Of a stretch of DNA of 31,596 nucleotides, positions 19,391-29,039 are shown in pieces. Location of the stretch: contig SAXG01000162.1 in NCBI GenBank assembly GCA_012932865.1, positions 1 through 31,596 of the forward strand, written 5' to 3'. Source of the stretch: Amylostereum areolatum (Eukaryota > Basidiomycota > Agaricomycetes > Russulales > Stereaceae). The notes below the pieces were generated by a model. It worked only from the letters and a program-made list of their open reading frames with translations, had not been told where the DNA came from and did no database searches. The position numbers and the translations under genes are program-made. Every line of letters starts with the position of its first letter. The stretch's first letter is position 1.

Positions 19391-22300
19391 AACGCCCCCC
19401 AGTCGCGTCGTTCTGGTGGAGGCAAAGGAACTTTTGGTATCATCGTCGAATCGTTTCGCTGTATATCATCCATGCATACCTGTGAGCAATTCGTATCCCC
19501 CGTGTTTGTATCTGTCTACTGTCACCAAGAACAGGCAAACACCATCGATCACGCTCAAAGTCAAGCTGATCGGACGAGTTACCAAAAGAGGAAATCGACG
19601 CAGACGCGCTGCTTGATAGCGGCGCAGAAGGAATTATCCTGAAACCGAAGCTTCGTTGAACGCAAGAAGCTTACCACAAGAAAACTAGAAAACCCGTTCC
19701 CCGTGCGTAATGTGGACGGCACCGAGAACATCATGGGCTGGGTACGCGACACAACGACCCAGCGGATCCGGATGTACTCGCAAGATTCAAAGGCGTACCA
19801 TGAGGAAGAAGCTGAGTTCTTCATCACCGACATCGGCGATCATGACATGATCCTTGGAACAGACTGGCTCGATGAGCACAATCCCACCATAGACTGGCAA
19901 CGAGACCGTGTTGACATGCTCCGCTGCCCCCCCTCATGCACTCTGTCCCAAACCTCCTGTGACAAACCTCGCATCCAAGCCACGGAGACCGTCATCGGTC
20001 CATCACAGCGTAAGGTTGAAGCAGGTAAAACCCCGAGGACACCTCTCGTTTGGACGATCCCTGTCCCAGAGCCGACATATGTGTCCTGGACCCCAGTCCC
20101 CACTTATGTTATTCCTGCACGCAGAGTCAAAGGTGGTTCGCGTCCGCACGGTCCATCGCTCCCCTCTACCCGCACGACTCTTCACTGAAGACGACGACGA
20201 GCGGCCCATGGTATTCCGAGACTGGGAGATCAATGGACTACGCCACGCCGGAATCCTCCCTGAAACCGACGGTCCTAATCCAGATGCAGTACCTATCCGC
20301 GCGGGGCTTTACAAAAGCGCAGGAGCTTGCAGAGCATTCAAAAGAGAACGCACGCCCACAAACCTTTGAAGACTTAGGCCCCCCGCCGTACCGCGACTTT
20401 GCGCCTGTATTCGACAAGAAAACCTCCGAGCGACTTCCTGACCGACGACCATGGGACCATGCTATCGACATGAAAGACGGCTTTGAACCCAAACCGTGCA
20501 AATCTACCCCCTCTCACCTTCCGAGCAGATCGAACTCGACACCTTCCTCGACGACCACCTGAAGAAGGGCTATATCCGCCCATCGAAGTCACCTCAGGCG
20601 AGTCCGTTCTTCTTTGTGAAGAAAAAGGATGGAAAGCTGCGTCCCGTACAGGACTATCGAGAATTAAACAAGGGCACTGTCAAGAATGAATACCCCTTGC
20701 CACTGATCTCTGAAATTGTCGACCGCTCAAAGGTGCAAAGATCTTCTCCAAGATGGATGTTCGCTGGGGCTACAACAATGTCCGCATCAAGGAAGGCGAC
20801 GAGTGGAAGGCTGCGTTCAAGACGAATCGCGGTCTCTTCGAACCTACGGTGATGTTTTTCGGGCTTATGAACTCCCCTGCGACATTTCAGGCAATGATGA
20901 ATGAACTGTTCAAGGATCTCATCGACTCGGGCAAGGTCATCATCTACATGGACGACATCTTGGTGTTCACTCGCACCATGGACGAACACCGTGCCATAGT
21001 GCGGCAGGTTCTGCAGCGTTTGCAAGACAACGACCTCTTCCTCAAACCGGAGAAATGCGTCTTTGAGCAAGACTCTGTCGAATACCTCGGACTCATCATC
21101 TCGCACGACAAGATCGCTATGGACCCCGTCAAGGTAGCAGGTATTCAGGACTGGCCGACCACGAACGGTCAAAGATGTGCAATCCTTCCTCGGCTTTGGC
21201 AACTTCTACCGACGTTTCATCAAGGACTTCTCCAAGGTTGCCCCTATTTGACTGACAAAGAAGGACTGCACATGGGACTGGTCGACGGACTGCCAAACTG
21301 CGTTTGACGCACTGAAAGCTGCGTTTACTTCCTCCCCCGTCTTGGTCATGCCTGACCCAAAGAAGCCTTACCTCGTTGAAGTCGATGCCTCGGACTTTGC
21401 TACTGGAGGTATACTCTCGCAGAAAGGCGACGACGGTCACTGGCATCCAGTGGCGTATCTGTCCAAGGCCCTATCGGAACCGGAACGGAACTACGACATC
21501 TACGACAAGGAGCTGCTTGCGATCATCCGTGCGCTTGAAGCCTGGCGCCACTACCTCGAAGGCGCCCCCGACACCGTCGAAATCTGGACAGATCACAAGA
21601 ACCTGGAGCACTTCAAGACGGCACAGAAGCTGAGCCGCCGACAGGCACGTTGGGCTCTATTCCTCACTCGATTTGACTTCTCGCTCGTTCATAAACCAGG
21701 AATTTCCCACCGCCCGGATCCAATGTCTCGACGACCCGATCACAAGGATGGTGTTGAAAACGACAACAAGGAGCGCGTCTTGCTTGACCCCAAGTACTTC
21801 CAAGTACGCGCAACAAGGCCAGGAGCAGTAACCTCCCTCGGTGATGTCGAACTCCGACGACGTATCCGCGACTGCAAAACCAAGGACATCGAGGTCGTTC
21901 AAGCCCTGGACGCCATCTTACGAAACGGACCACGTACACTCGTCAAGAACCTTCAAGAGTGGAACTACGAAGAAGGCCTGGTCCTGTTTAGAGGAAAGGT
22001 ATATGTCCCTGCAGATGACGAGTTGCGACGCGACATTGTCAAAATGTACCATGAATCGCCCCTGGCTGGACACCCCGGTCGCTTCAAGACTTACGAGCTT
22101 GTGAGTCGTGAATATTGGTGGCCTGGCATGTCTGTCTTTGTCCGCGACTTTGTAGCAGGATGCGCAACCTGCCAGTCGACGAAGACACAGAGCAGCCGAC
22201 CCCACGTCGACATGATCCCAAATAAGTATCGACCATTTGGCGTCATCTCCACCGACTTCATCGTCGAACTCCCTGACTGCGAAGGCTATAACGCCGTCAA

Positions 22301-23388
22301 TGTCGTGGTCGATCGCCTCACCAAGATGGTGGTTACCACCCCATGTACAACGAAGATCACCAGATGGCACGGCCGACATTCTCTTCGACAAGGTATACCG
22401 ACACTACGGCTTAGCAGACAAGATCATCTCGGATCGTGGACCCCAATTTGCTGGACAGGTGATGCGTACACTCAACGAGAAGCTCGGGATCAAGTCCGCC
22501 CTCAGCACAGCGTATCACCCACAGACAGACGGCCAAACCGAACGCGAGAACCAGAACCTCGAGCAGTTTCTGCGAGTATTCTGCAACTACCGTCAAGACG
22601 ACTGGGTGAAGTGGTTGCCCTTCTTCGAGTTTTCTCACAACTCTCGCACCCATGCAGCTACTGGAAAGGCTCCCTTTGAAGTCCTCTACGGCTTCCTCCC
22701 GAAAGTACCCATCCGTAAACCCGTCCTCAAAGGTCCCTGCAGTTGAAGAACGCCTCCGTCAACTTGAAGAAGTCCGACAAGAGATCAAAGCCAGCCTTGC
22801 CCTCGCATCTGACTTAATGAAGCACTACAATGGTGACACGATCAGCAAATCGACACTGTTCGCCGTAGACAAGGTCTGGCTCGAAGGCAAAAACCTGAAG
22901 ACGACGAGGCCGAAAGCTAAGCTTGCTGCCAAACGATTTGGACCCTTCGAGATCGTTGACGTCATTAGCCCAGTGAACTACCGCCTGAAGCTGCCGAAGA
23001 CGTGGAGAATCCACCCAGTCTTCCATGCTTCGCTGCTCACCGCGTACAAGGAGACAACGGCACATGGTCCAAACTATGAACAACCACCCCTGACCTCGTT
23101 GATGACGAAGAAGAATATGTTGAAGACATCATCGACTCGAAGCCGACCCGCAACAAGAAAGGCATACAATACCTCGTCAAGTGGGCAGGCTATCCTGACT
23201 CCGAGAATACCTGGCTCCCTCGCTCCTCGCTCTCAAAGGTCACCGACATGATCGAGCCTTCCACAAACGCCATCCAAACGCGCCCCGCCCTGTGCGTTCC
23301 CTCGGCATCTCCTTTGACGATTTTCTCGCATCTACCCTTGCAGATGACATCGCGCTCCAGGCGAAAGCGCGTCTTAAAGGGGGGGTAA
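19391..23388 (+). pseudogene. pol: Ty3/Gypsy pol with integrase and chromodomain, element B
   Basis: Protease around 19600-19880 (DSG broken by adjacent indels; ILGTDWLDEHNP intact). RT 20560-21230 with YMDD at about 20946. RNase H 21342-21660 (VEVDASDFATGGIL, YDKELLAIIRALEAWRHYLEG, WTDHKNLEHF). Integrase with an HHCC zinc-binding part (HESPLAGHPGRFKTYELV to GCATCQSTKT, about 22050-22190) and the catalytic acidic residues in STDFIVELPD (~22250), IISDRGPQFAG (~22430) and TDGQTERENQNLEQ (~22526). The chromodomain is EYVEDIIDSKPTRNKKGIQY then LVKWAGYPDSENTWLP near 23115-23215. The frame ends TAA at 23386-23388. Frame changes include a 2-base loss near 22362, one near 22720, and one C missing near 23090 before the chromodomain. 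The stretch 21342-22360 is intact. Confidence 0.93.
23375..23385 (+). promoter_or_regulatory. Polypurine tract of element B
   Basis: AAAGGGGGGG directly before the TAA stop and the 3' LTR start (TGTCACGG at 23389). This is the standard position for the plus-strand primer. Confidence 0.8.
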
Positions 23389-23809
23389 TGTCACGGATCG
23401 CTCCATTTCTCTCTTCGTTTGCAGACCTCGTACACGCGACGTGTCACGGCACATGACTTTCCCTTGCATCACATGCTTCAACGACGTCATTGCCCGGACT
23501 TCCGAGCGGGGTTCCGCATCCTTATCTATGACATCACTGCTCCGACCTTCGTCCTCCGCCCCATGACTCCTTTCTATTGTTCCCCCCGCTCGCACCACTA
23601 TCGCATCGCATCGCACCACCGTTCCCACTTGTATATAAGGACAGTGTTTCCCTTCCCTTTTCCCTAGACTGTCCATCTCGTCATACGGTACTGTAGCGCA
23701 CGTTGCACTACCCTAGGCCTGACACTCTTGAATCCATCTGTTCTCTCTTGCTCCTCTCATCGTCGCGACTTAGGCGGTTCCATCGGTCTCATAAACTGCG
23801 TTTCTGACA
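23389..23809 (+). mobile_element. 3' LTR of element B (421 bp)
   Basis: Begins TGTCACGGATCGCTCC and ends GTTTCTGACA. TATATAA is at 23632-23638 and the self-priming segment at 23665-23675. It has more than 20 differences from B's 5' LTR over the shared ~330 bp. Confidence 0.95.
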
Positions 23810-23831
23810 GTTCGGTACAGCACACCCGGCG

Positions 23832-24822
23832 CTACATCTCCATCTTGGGAGAAATGGTATTACCTGCCAAAGACCCCTCGCCAGAATTCTCCTCGCCAGA
23901 ATTCTCCTCGCCAGAATTCTCCTCGCCAGGATTCTCCTCGCCAATTCCCTGCCAAGCAAGGTGGTTTGCTCCTGTCAACACCCACATTCTATGCATGTCT
24001 TTGAGAACTTGCGACTCCTTCTCCACGGTGTCCTTCAGGTGGTTAACAAGGTCGGTTCGTCGTTCGAGAGAGTTGTTGACAAGGTCTTCATGCTGGCGAA
24101 GGACCCTTTCAATGTTGCGACAGGCTTGTCCCAATCCTACCGAGAGTTTAGGACAGAACCAGCAGGAGAAGACAAACTCACCCGATGAGACTTCTGCCAC
24201 ATCTGGCAGGATCCTGGGCTCCTGGGAGGTTCCGCTTGCATGTCTTTCCTGCATCTCTTTGTAGTACTGACGAGCTCAAAGAGGCTACCTTTGTTAGAAG
24301 ATGGGCAATGGGCTTGAATTCGAAAGAACTCACTGGATTTTCGAGCCACATTTCAACCGCCCGAATGGCAGACCGGCCTCTGCCACTCTGGATGACAAAA
24401 TGCTCGGTCCACCAGTTGTTGACGGTTGTTCGGCCCCTGAACCTCAGCACGGGTCAACGGACCCTTCGGTAAAAGTACGTCTAGGTCTTCTAAAGTTACG
24501 TTTGGCGGAGGAGCATTGCAGAGATTGTATATATCCACGAGCCAGGGATTCTGGCTCAAATGCTGGGGCGTCTCGACCAAAAACTGGCCGGTCAGTCTGA
24601 TTATGTCACTCTGAGAGATCATGAGAAATTTGTGTTTAAGTGGGGAAAGACATAACCTACCGCCTCGGCACGAAGACCCTCGCGAAAACAATCCGGGATG
24701 TTCCTAGGCGTGGCGAGGTCTTGGCGCATACGGCGTAGCCAAGATGTGGCAGCATATATCTCGGCAACATGAATGAATTCTTCGTAGGAGGGGTCGAGAA
24801 CGATGGTGGCAACGGTTGACAT
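23832..24822 (-). CDS. Unknown spliced protein with coiled coil and EENSG repeats (possibly frameshifted)
   Basis: Minus strand. Exon 1 from the ATG at 24820-24822 to 24661 (54 codons, MSTVATIVLDPSYEEFIHVA start). A GT-AG intron at 24660-24611 joins in phase to exon 2 (SDIIRLTGQFLVETPQHLSQ, then NVTLEDLDVLLPKG). Near 24440 a one-base shift is needed to continue with TVNNWWTEHFVIQSG to WLENP. A second intron, about 67 nt with GTGAGT donor and CTAAC branch-like sequence (around 24340-24275), leads to YYKEMQERHASGTSQEPR. The C-terminal part has a heptad-like charged helix (RNIERVLRQHEDLVNNSLER...LKDTVEKE) and four 5-residue acidic repeats. I do not recognise the family. The shift near 24440 may be a sequencing error, a missed intron or real decay. 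Confidence 0.55.
23881..23940. repeat. 15-bp tandem repeat, four copies
   Basis: CCAGAATTCTCCTCG three times, then CCAGGATTCTCCTCG. It is in frame in the minus-strand gene, giving Gly-Glu-Glu-Asn-Ser/Pro repeats at its acidic C-terminus. Confidence 0.95.
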
Positions 24823-24971
24823 GAGTGCAAGTGGTCAAGAGAGAGGTCTGCAATCCGATTATGAGAAGTGTTCGGGAATTGCCTGGTGTCCCGAAGGGCT
24901 GGGCATTTGTCTTGTGTCCCGAGCATTTCTGTCACATCTGCCACATCACGCCCCTCTGCTTTCCTCCCTCC
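24823..24971. promoter_or_regulatory. Possible divergent promoter between two spliced genes
   Basis: 149 bp separating the start codons of the minus gene (24822) and the plus gene (24972). No TATA box is clear. The shared-promoter role is inferred from geometry only. Confidence 0.3.
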
Positions 24972-25653
24972 ATGGCATCCCCTATTCTGCCTTCTGTGTC
25001 CCAATCCTCCTTGATCGAAATGTGTGCAGTGGATATGGTTGAATACCTAGGTTCTCGGATAGGGCAAGCAGCTCGGTGGTTATCCGAAACCTCGTCCCGA
25101 CGGTGTACCGACGAGGATCCCGAGAGTGGTGACTTCAAAAGTGCATGGGATCATAATCCATACGTCAAAGTTAGTGTACAACATGAGCTGGTGGGTCGTT
25201 CTATGTGTTTCTGGAATGTTGGCTTACCTGTCTTAGAACCTGATCATGACAGTGATCGGGGTGGTAGCACATGCGAGGAATGGCCCTTCAACCAAATCAA
25301 ATTGTACGGAATGCTCATCAATACCTGTCTTTCGGGGGGGAACGGGCTTGTGGAGCGACATCCCTCGCCTTGCCCTTGAGCTGGGAGAGCCCCCGGAGGC
25401 GATGGTTGTTCTGCCTGGGTGGTGGTTTTTTGCGGAGGCCGGGAAGACGTACGATGCAGTGGATGGTTTCATCGAGTTCCTGGAGAACGCGATGCTTTCG
25501 GTACATTTGCTTTTCCTCGGGCGACTCGTAGCTGACATTGTTCAGGACCCTGGGTTGGATGGGCTTGAAGAATGGCTTCAAAGGGCTGAGGCTCTTCGCA
25601 CCGCCATCATAGAGGTTGCCGAGGAGGTGGGAGAGCAGCGACTGGGCTGTTGA
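24972..25653 (+). CDS. Unknown spliced protein, two exons seen
   Basis: Exon 1 24972-25169 (MASPILPSVSQSSLIEMCAV start; WLSETSSRRCTDEDPE). A 67-nt GT-AG intron at 25170-25236 (TTAG acceptor) joins in phase to exon 2, 25237-25653 (NLIMTVIGVVAHARNG, GWWFFAEAGKTYDAVDGFIE, VADIVQDPGLDGLEEWLQRA, stop after GEQRLGC). The predicted product is about 204 aa. Just past the end another frame reads DWAVEQRKDYAERLAKVTLR and reaches a donor-like CAG|GTAACT at about 25745, so the true C-terminus may continue there with a missed intron or a lost base. No family recognised. No transmembrane segment is clear. Confidence 0.55.
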
Positions 25654-25904
25654 GCAACGGAAGGACTATGCCGAGCGTTTGGCAAAGGTCACACTAAGGT
25701 GGAAAGTCGTGGCGAGTGCGATGGCTGAAGTCAAGCGACGGCAGGTAACTCAGGTGGTAAACTGGGTGGGGACGGGGATGTGGAGATGGAGGACGGTACG
25801 AGCTCCATTGTTTCATAGCTACTTTGGAAGACAGAGTAGTTTCTATTGCGTGTGTGGCGAGTGTAACAAAAGTGAAAGTGTACCGAGTGGCGAGGGTACA
25901 AAAG

Positions 25905-26036
25905 CGTACCGACGGGGGAACACGTACCGACAGGGGAACACGTACCGACAGGGGACGTACCGACAGGGGACGTACCGACAGGGGAGTGCGTACCGACGGG
26001 GGAGTGCGTACCGACAGGGGAGTGCGTACCGACGGG
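25905..26036. repeat. CGTACCGACRGGGG minisatellite, eight copies
   Basis: Units of 15 or 18 bp: CGTACCGACAGGGGA with an optional CA/GTG extension, R alternating between A and G. All unit lengths are multiples of three, so both strands stay open, but I do not think it codes. It lies between the plus gene and the F-box-like gene. Confidence 0.92.
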
Positions 26037-26223
26037 AAAGGGAATCCTAACGAGGGGAAGGGATGATCGGCTTCGGTAGTTCTCCCTACCCGATCATTTG
26101 GCCGCTCCCGAATGAGTGTCGGGAGAGAATAGAGATCACGTGGGGTTGTACCTGGAGGGGGGGGCAGCGGCCGCAAGCGGTCGAGCCGATACTGAAAATA
26201 TGTACACCTGCGGTCCTACATAT
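26037..26223. other. Short intergenic stretch
   Basis: No gene seen. It contains an imperfect hairpin around GATCGGCTTCGGTAG and CTACCCGATC (26065-26095). Confidence 0.4.
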
Positions 26224-26838
26224 CTATCTAAGGTACCCTACCATAAGGTGTGAGACCTCGGCAGGTAGGATCACGATGTGGTCGCGGGGGGGGAGGGGGG
26301 GTAGGGAGGGGGGGGTTGAGGGGGGGTAGGGGTAGAAGACGAGGGTCAAATTTTCCACTTGGGACTGGCACTTCACGAGGAGCGATAGGGCGGTGTGTTC
26401 TACAGGAAGGGATGCACATCGAAGAGAAAGCGTCCGGAGCGTGGTGATCCGCGCGAGACGTGGAAAGAGGTCGATGTAGGCCCCGAAATCCGTTGAGGCG
26501 AAGTGCGGGGCGCGGATGTCCAGATGCAGGAGGTTTTCTGCTTCTTGCAGGGTCTGGCTGAGGTATTCAAAGAACGCGAGGACTCCGGAGCGTCTCACGG
26601 ACATTGATATACGAAGAATGAGGACGACCTCGCGGATCAGAGCGCTGCGTTGGGGGTCGGCGTGGACGAAGTCGCGGAACGACGTCACGGACGACAGCTT
26701 TCAAAGGTAGATTTTGTGATCCTTGACGAGGAGGTTTCTGTGGCAGGCGAGGGATTGGCATGTTCGGAGAAGAAAGGCAAGGGTGTGGGTGTCGAGGTAA
26801 GAGCCGATGACGAGCAGAACGTCAAAGTTTAGGGCCAT
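26224..26838 (-). pseudogene. F-box-like protein gene with premature stop
   Basis: Minus strand. From the ATG at 26836-26838 the protein starts MALNFDVLLVIGSYLDTHTL and continues AFLLRTCQSLACHRNLLV, the pattern of an F-box-like N-terminus of the large lineage-specific basidiomycete family. Such proteins are thought to link substrates to SCF ubiquitin ligase. After KIYL a TGA at 26701-26703 interrupts the frame, which then continues unchanged (KLSSVTSFRDFVHADPQRSA) with leucine-rich stretches (LFPRLARITTLRTLSLRCAS) to a stop at 26224-26226. One base change (CGA to TGA, Arg to stop) would explain this. The C-terminus runs into the C-rich strand of a G-tract and looks shortened compared with the family. 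The F-box call rests on pattern only. Confidence 0.6.
26284..26334 (+). other. G-tract cluster, possible G-quadruplex
   Basis: Plus strand has G runs of 9, 7, 3, 8, 7 and 4 separated by single A, TA, TTGA or similar. This meets the usual four-tract rule many times over. It lies in the template-opposite strand of the F-box-like gene's last codons (Pro-rich on the minus strand). Confidence 0.7.
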
Positions 26839-27066
26839 TCCGATGCTTGAATCGGGCTGGGTGCTGGAGGATATTTCTGCGGTGTGTGCCATCATGAATC
26901 GCCACTGAACATCAGAGAGTAACGGACCTCGATCTCTTCGGCGACGAAAGCTGCATCGAGTCGTCGGTCGAGGGTTCCGGCGGATCCACATCCATTCCTG
27001 AGAGACTGTTTGTGTGTGATCTGTCGGTGACTCGAAGGTCGAAGATGCAAGCTGGGCCAGTAGCAA

Positions 27067-27319
27067 AGATGTGAGGCCCAGATGTCATGTACTACTGGTA
27101 CTCACACCTGAGTTCAATGGTTTGGTTTGGTTTTGCCATGGCGCGCAATGCCTAGATCATTACGTTCAACTGCAGATGGTTATGAAAAGATATTCCCCGA
27201 ACCAGCTGGGCCGACGTTAGGCTCGTAGAAGAGCGACGGCAAAGTCAACCTTTTGAATTATGAGTTGGATCTCAGGCTGGACGGTGGTTCGAGTTCGACT
27301 TCGCTGACCACAGAGCACC
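27067..27319. other. Intergenic, nothing recognised
   Basis: No coding region or repeat that I can support lies between the F-box-like gene's 5' side and the MITE-like element. Confidence 0.4.
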
Positions 27320-27759
27320 GGGGGCAGAAGTCCATTTTAGCCCTGATAACATGCATTAGATATGGGGACTGAAAGTACAAATTTCTAATCTGGCTTCTAC
27401 GTGCGAAAATGCGATTGAAACATGTCATTTCATTGTCATTTCAATTGTGTGAACATGCCCGAGAAAGGAAAGGTTTTGGATCAGTCGCCATTTTTTCCGA
27501 AGACTAATCCCAAATGACAGGTTTCAGATCTATAAGTGGCAGAAATAAGCCAGATTATTTATAGTTTCAAATGTGTATGGGTCCGAAAATAAGACAGAAC
27601 AGAAACGATTCGTTATCGATTCGTATCCACAAGCAACTCATGTGACTGAAACACCACGTTTCAATCGCGTGTTCACGCGTAGAATACAGATTAGAAATTT
27701 GCACTTTCAGTCCCCGTATCTAATGGATGTTATCAGGGCTTAAATGGACTTCTGCCCCC
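27320..27759. mobile_element. MITE-like element with ~110-bp terminal inverted repeats
   Basis: The left end GGGGGCAGAAGTCCATTTTA and the right end (reverse complement GGGGGCAGAAGTCCATTTAA) begin inverted repeats that continue for about 110 bp: CCCTGATAACATGCATTAGA against CCCTGATAACATCCATTAGA, GGGGACTGAAAGTACAAATT against GGGGACTGAAAGTGCAAATT, then TTCTAATCTG and a GCGATTGAAAC block. The centre (about 27430-27650) is AT-rich and non-coding. Total 440 bp. No clear target-site duplication; the flanks are GAGCACC and AGTGGAG. It is a non-autonomous DNA transposon by structure; superfamily unknown. Confidence 0.85.
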
Positions 27760-27800
27760 AGTGGAGTAGCGACTGCGGCAAAAGCGTGCACGTGATATAT

Positions 27801-27815
27801 GTGACGGCCCGTCAC
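27801..27815. promoter_or_regulatory. Palindrome GTGACGG-C-CCGTCAC upstream of TAF11
   Basis: Perfect 7-bp arms around one base, 118 bp upstream of the TAF11 ATG and close to an E-box-like GCACGTGA (27788-27795). It could be a transcription factor site. Inference from symmetry and position only. Confidence 0.4.
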
Positions 27816-27932
27816 AACGCGTCGAGGCGTGAGCGGCTCTGAGAGCGTCGCGCCGACTCGCCGCCGCCGCTCTTGACCGCGACGTCTACACCCTCTTTCT
27901 CTACCAAATCACGGACGGGACAATCGTTAAAC

Positions 27933-29039
27933 ATGACAACTCCATATCCGACATACACAGCTCCCCAGCAGCAACAGCGAGCCTCAATCTCCTTCAACCC
28001 CGGACCCAGCACGCCGACGCCGCGCGGCCGTGGTCGCGGAGGAACTGGAGCCAAACGTGGTCGGAAACCCAAGGGTTCTGTCCCGGAAGGACCAACAGAA
28101 ATACCACACACGTCTGCGCAAGACCCAGGACCGAGCACGAGCCAAGTGACGCCTTTACAATGGTCTACACTCGCATCAACAAGCGCGGCGACGGCGGCTT
28201 CCCAGATCGCGGACGTCCTAACCCAGACTGGGGGCACGACGGCGGAGGGGTCGAATGCGGCGGGGGTGGTTCTTCCTGCGGGCTCTGTTCCGCCAACAGG
28301 CGTGAAGCCAGCAGGCGCTGCCGCGGAAGAAGAGGGTGAAGGAGATGACGAGGTGCTGCCTGCCATGGCAGACGACGACTACTCTGCCCAGCTGTCATGG
28401 CAGAGTCAGTCTAAGGATAACCTCAAGTATGTTTCCCTGCCTTCTCGCCTCTTGCATCTGACGACTGGGCCGCCTACAGAGTCCTCATGGACAATTTCAC
28501 GCCAGAGCAATATGAGCGCTTCGAAGCATATCGTAGACATGCATTACCCAAGCAGGCTGTTCGCAAGGTGAGATCTCGCATTTTTGTAACAAGCGCGGGC
28601 CTTCCTCTCTCGCGTCTACTACATGCATTATACCCCATTCGACTGGCAGATATGCACTCCGCATGTTGGGTGGGAGTGTAAGCGATGTATTTTGCGTGAA
28701 GGCGCCTGCCACCTCTTTGAACCTACCCTCATCGATACGTCAGGTGGTGCAACAGACTCTCGGCCAACAGGTCTCGCAGCCCGTCGCCCAAGTCGTCGCC
28801 GGTTTCGCGAAGGTTTTCGTTGGAGAGATCGTAGAGAAAGGTAAAAGCATATCTTACTGCGCGTGCCCCGCCCATTAATTGTCCTTCTCCTTCCAGCCCG
28901 GGCCGTTCAAACGCGTCGTGGAGAGACGGGACCCCTGTCCCCAGATCACCTGCGCGAAGCCTACCACATGTACCAGTTGGAAACTGGACGTGTGGGTGCA
29001 GCACGTCCGCTCAAATCGAAACGCCTGTTCCAACGGTGA
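27933..29039 (+). CDS. TAF11: TFIID subunit TAF11 (histone-fold protein)
   Basis: Component of the general transcription factor TFIID in the nucleus. TAF11 pairs with TAF13 through its histone fold. Four exons: 27933-28426, 28480-28567, 28744-28840, 28897-29039, which join in phase to a 273-residue protein. Residues 1-165 are a low-complexity N-terminus with a basic AT-hook-like KRGRKPKG (about 41-48) and an acidic EEEGEGDDE. Residues from about 166 hold the TAFII28 domain: MDNFTPEQYERFEAYRRHAL, PKQAVRK, VVQQTLGQQVSQPVAQVVAG, FAKVFVGEIVEKARA, LSPDHLREAYHMYQLE, ending in a basic LKSKRLFQR, like the family C-terminus. Introns 1 and 3 are 53 and 56 nt. Intron 2 (28568-28743) is 176 nt, unusually long here. 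No lesions seen, so this is the one clearly intact host gene. A MITE-like element sits in its 5' flank. Confidence 0.95.

Larger units (their letters stand above)
16801..23809 (+). mobile_element. Ty3/Gypsy chromodomain element B, near full length
   Basis: Order: truncated 5' LTR, primer site, gag, protease, RT, RNase H, integrase, chromodomain, polypurine tract, 3' LTR. This domain order with a C-terminal chromodomain is that of a chromovirus. The coding part is broken by many one-base indels, so it is not autonomous as written. It ends 22 bp from the stop codon of the minus-strand gene at 23832. Confidence 0.95.

Noticed and set aside
24825..24971. N-terminal extension of the plus-strand gene upstream of 24972
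   Set aside because: The frame is open, but the sequence reads as low-quality protein and would overlap the divergent promoter interval; the ATG at 24972 begins the plausible protein.
25905..26036. CRISPR-like regular repeats
   Set aside because: Units are head-to-tail 15-18-bp repeats without unique spacers, in a eukaryotic context.
27284..27312. tRNA-like T-arm (GGTTCGAGTTC)
   Set aside because: The flanking bases do not form a T-stem or an acceptor stem, and no D- or anticodon arm is found upstream.
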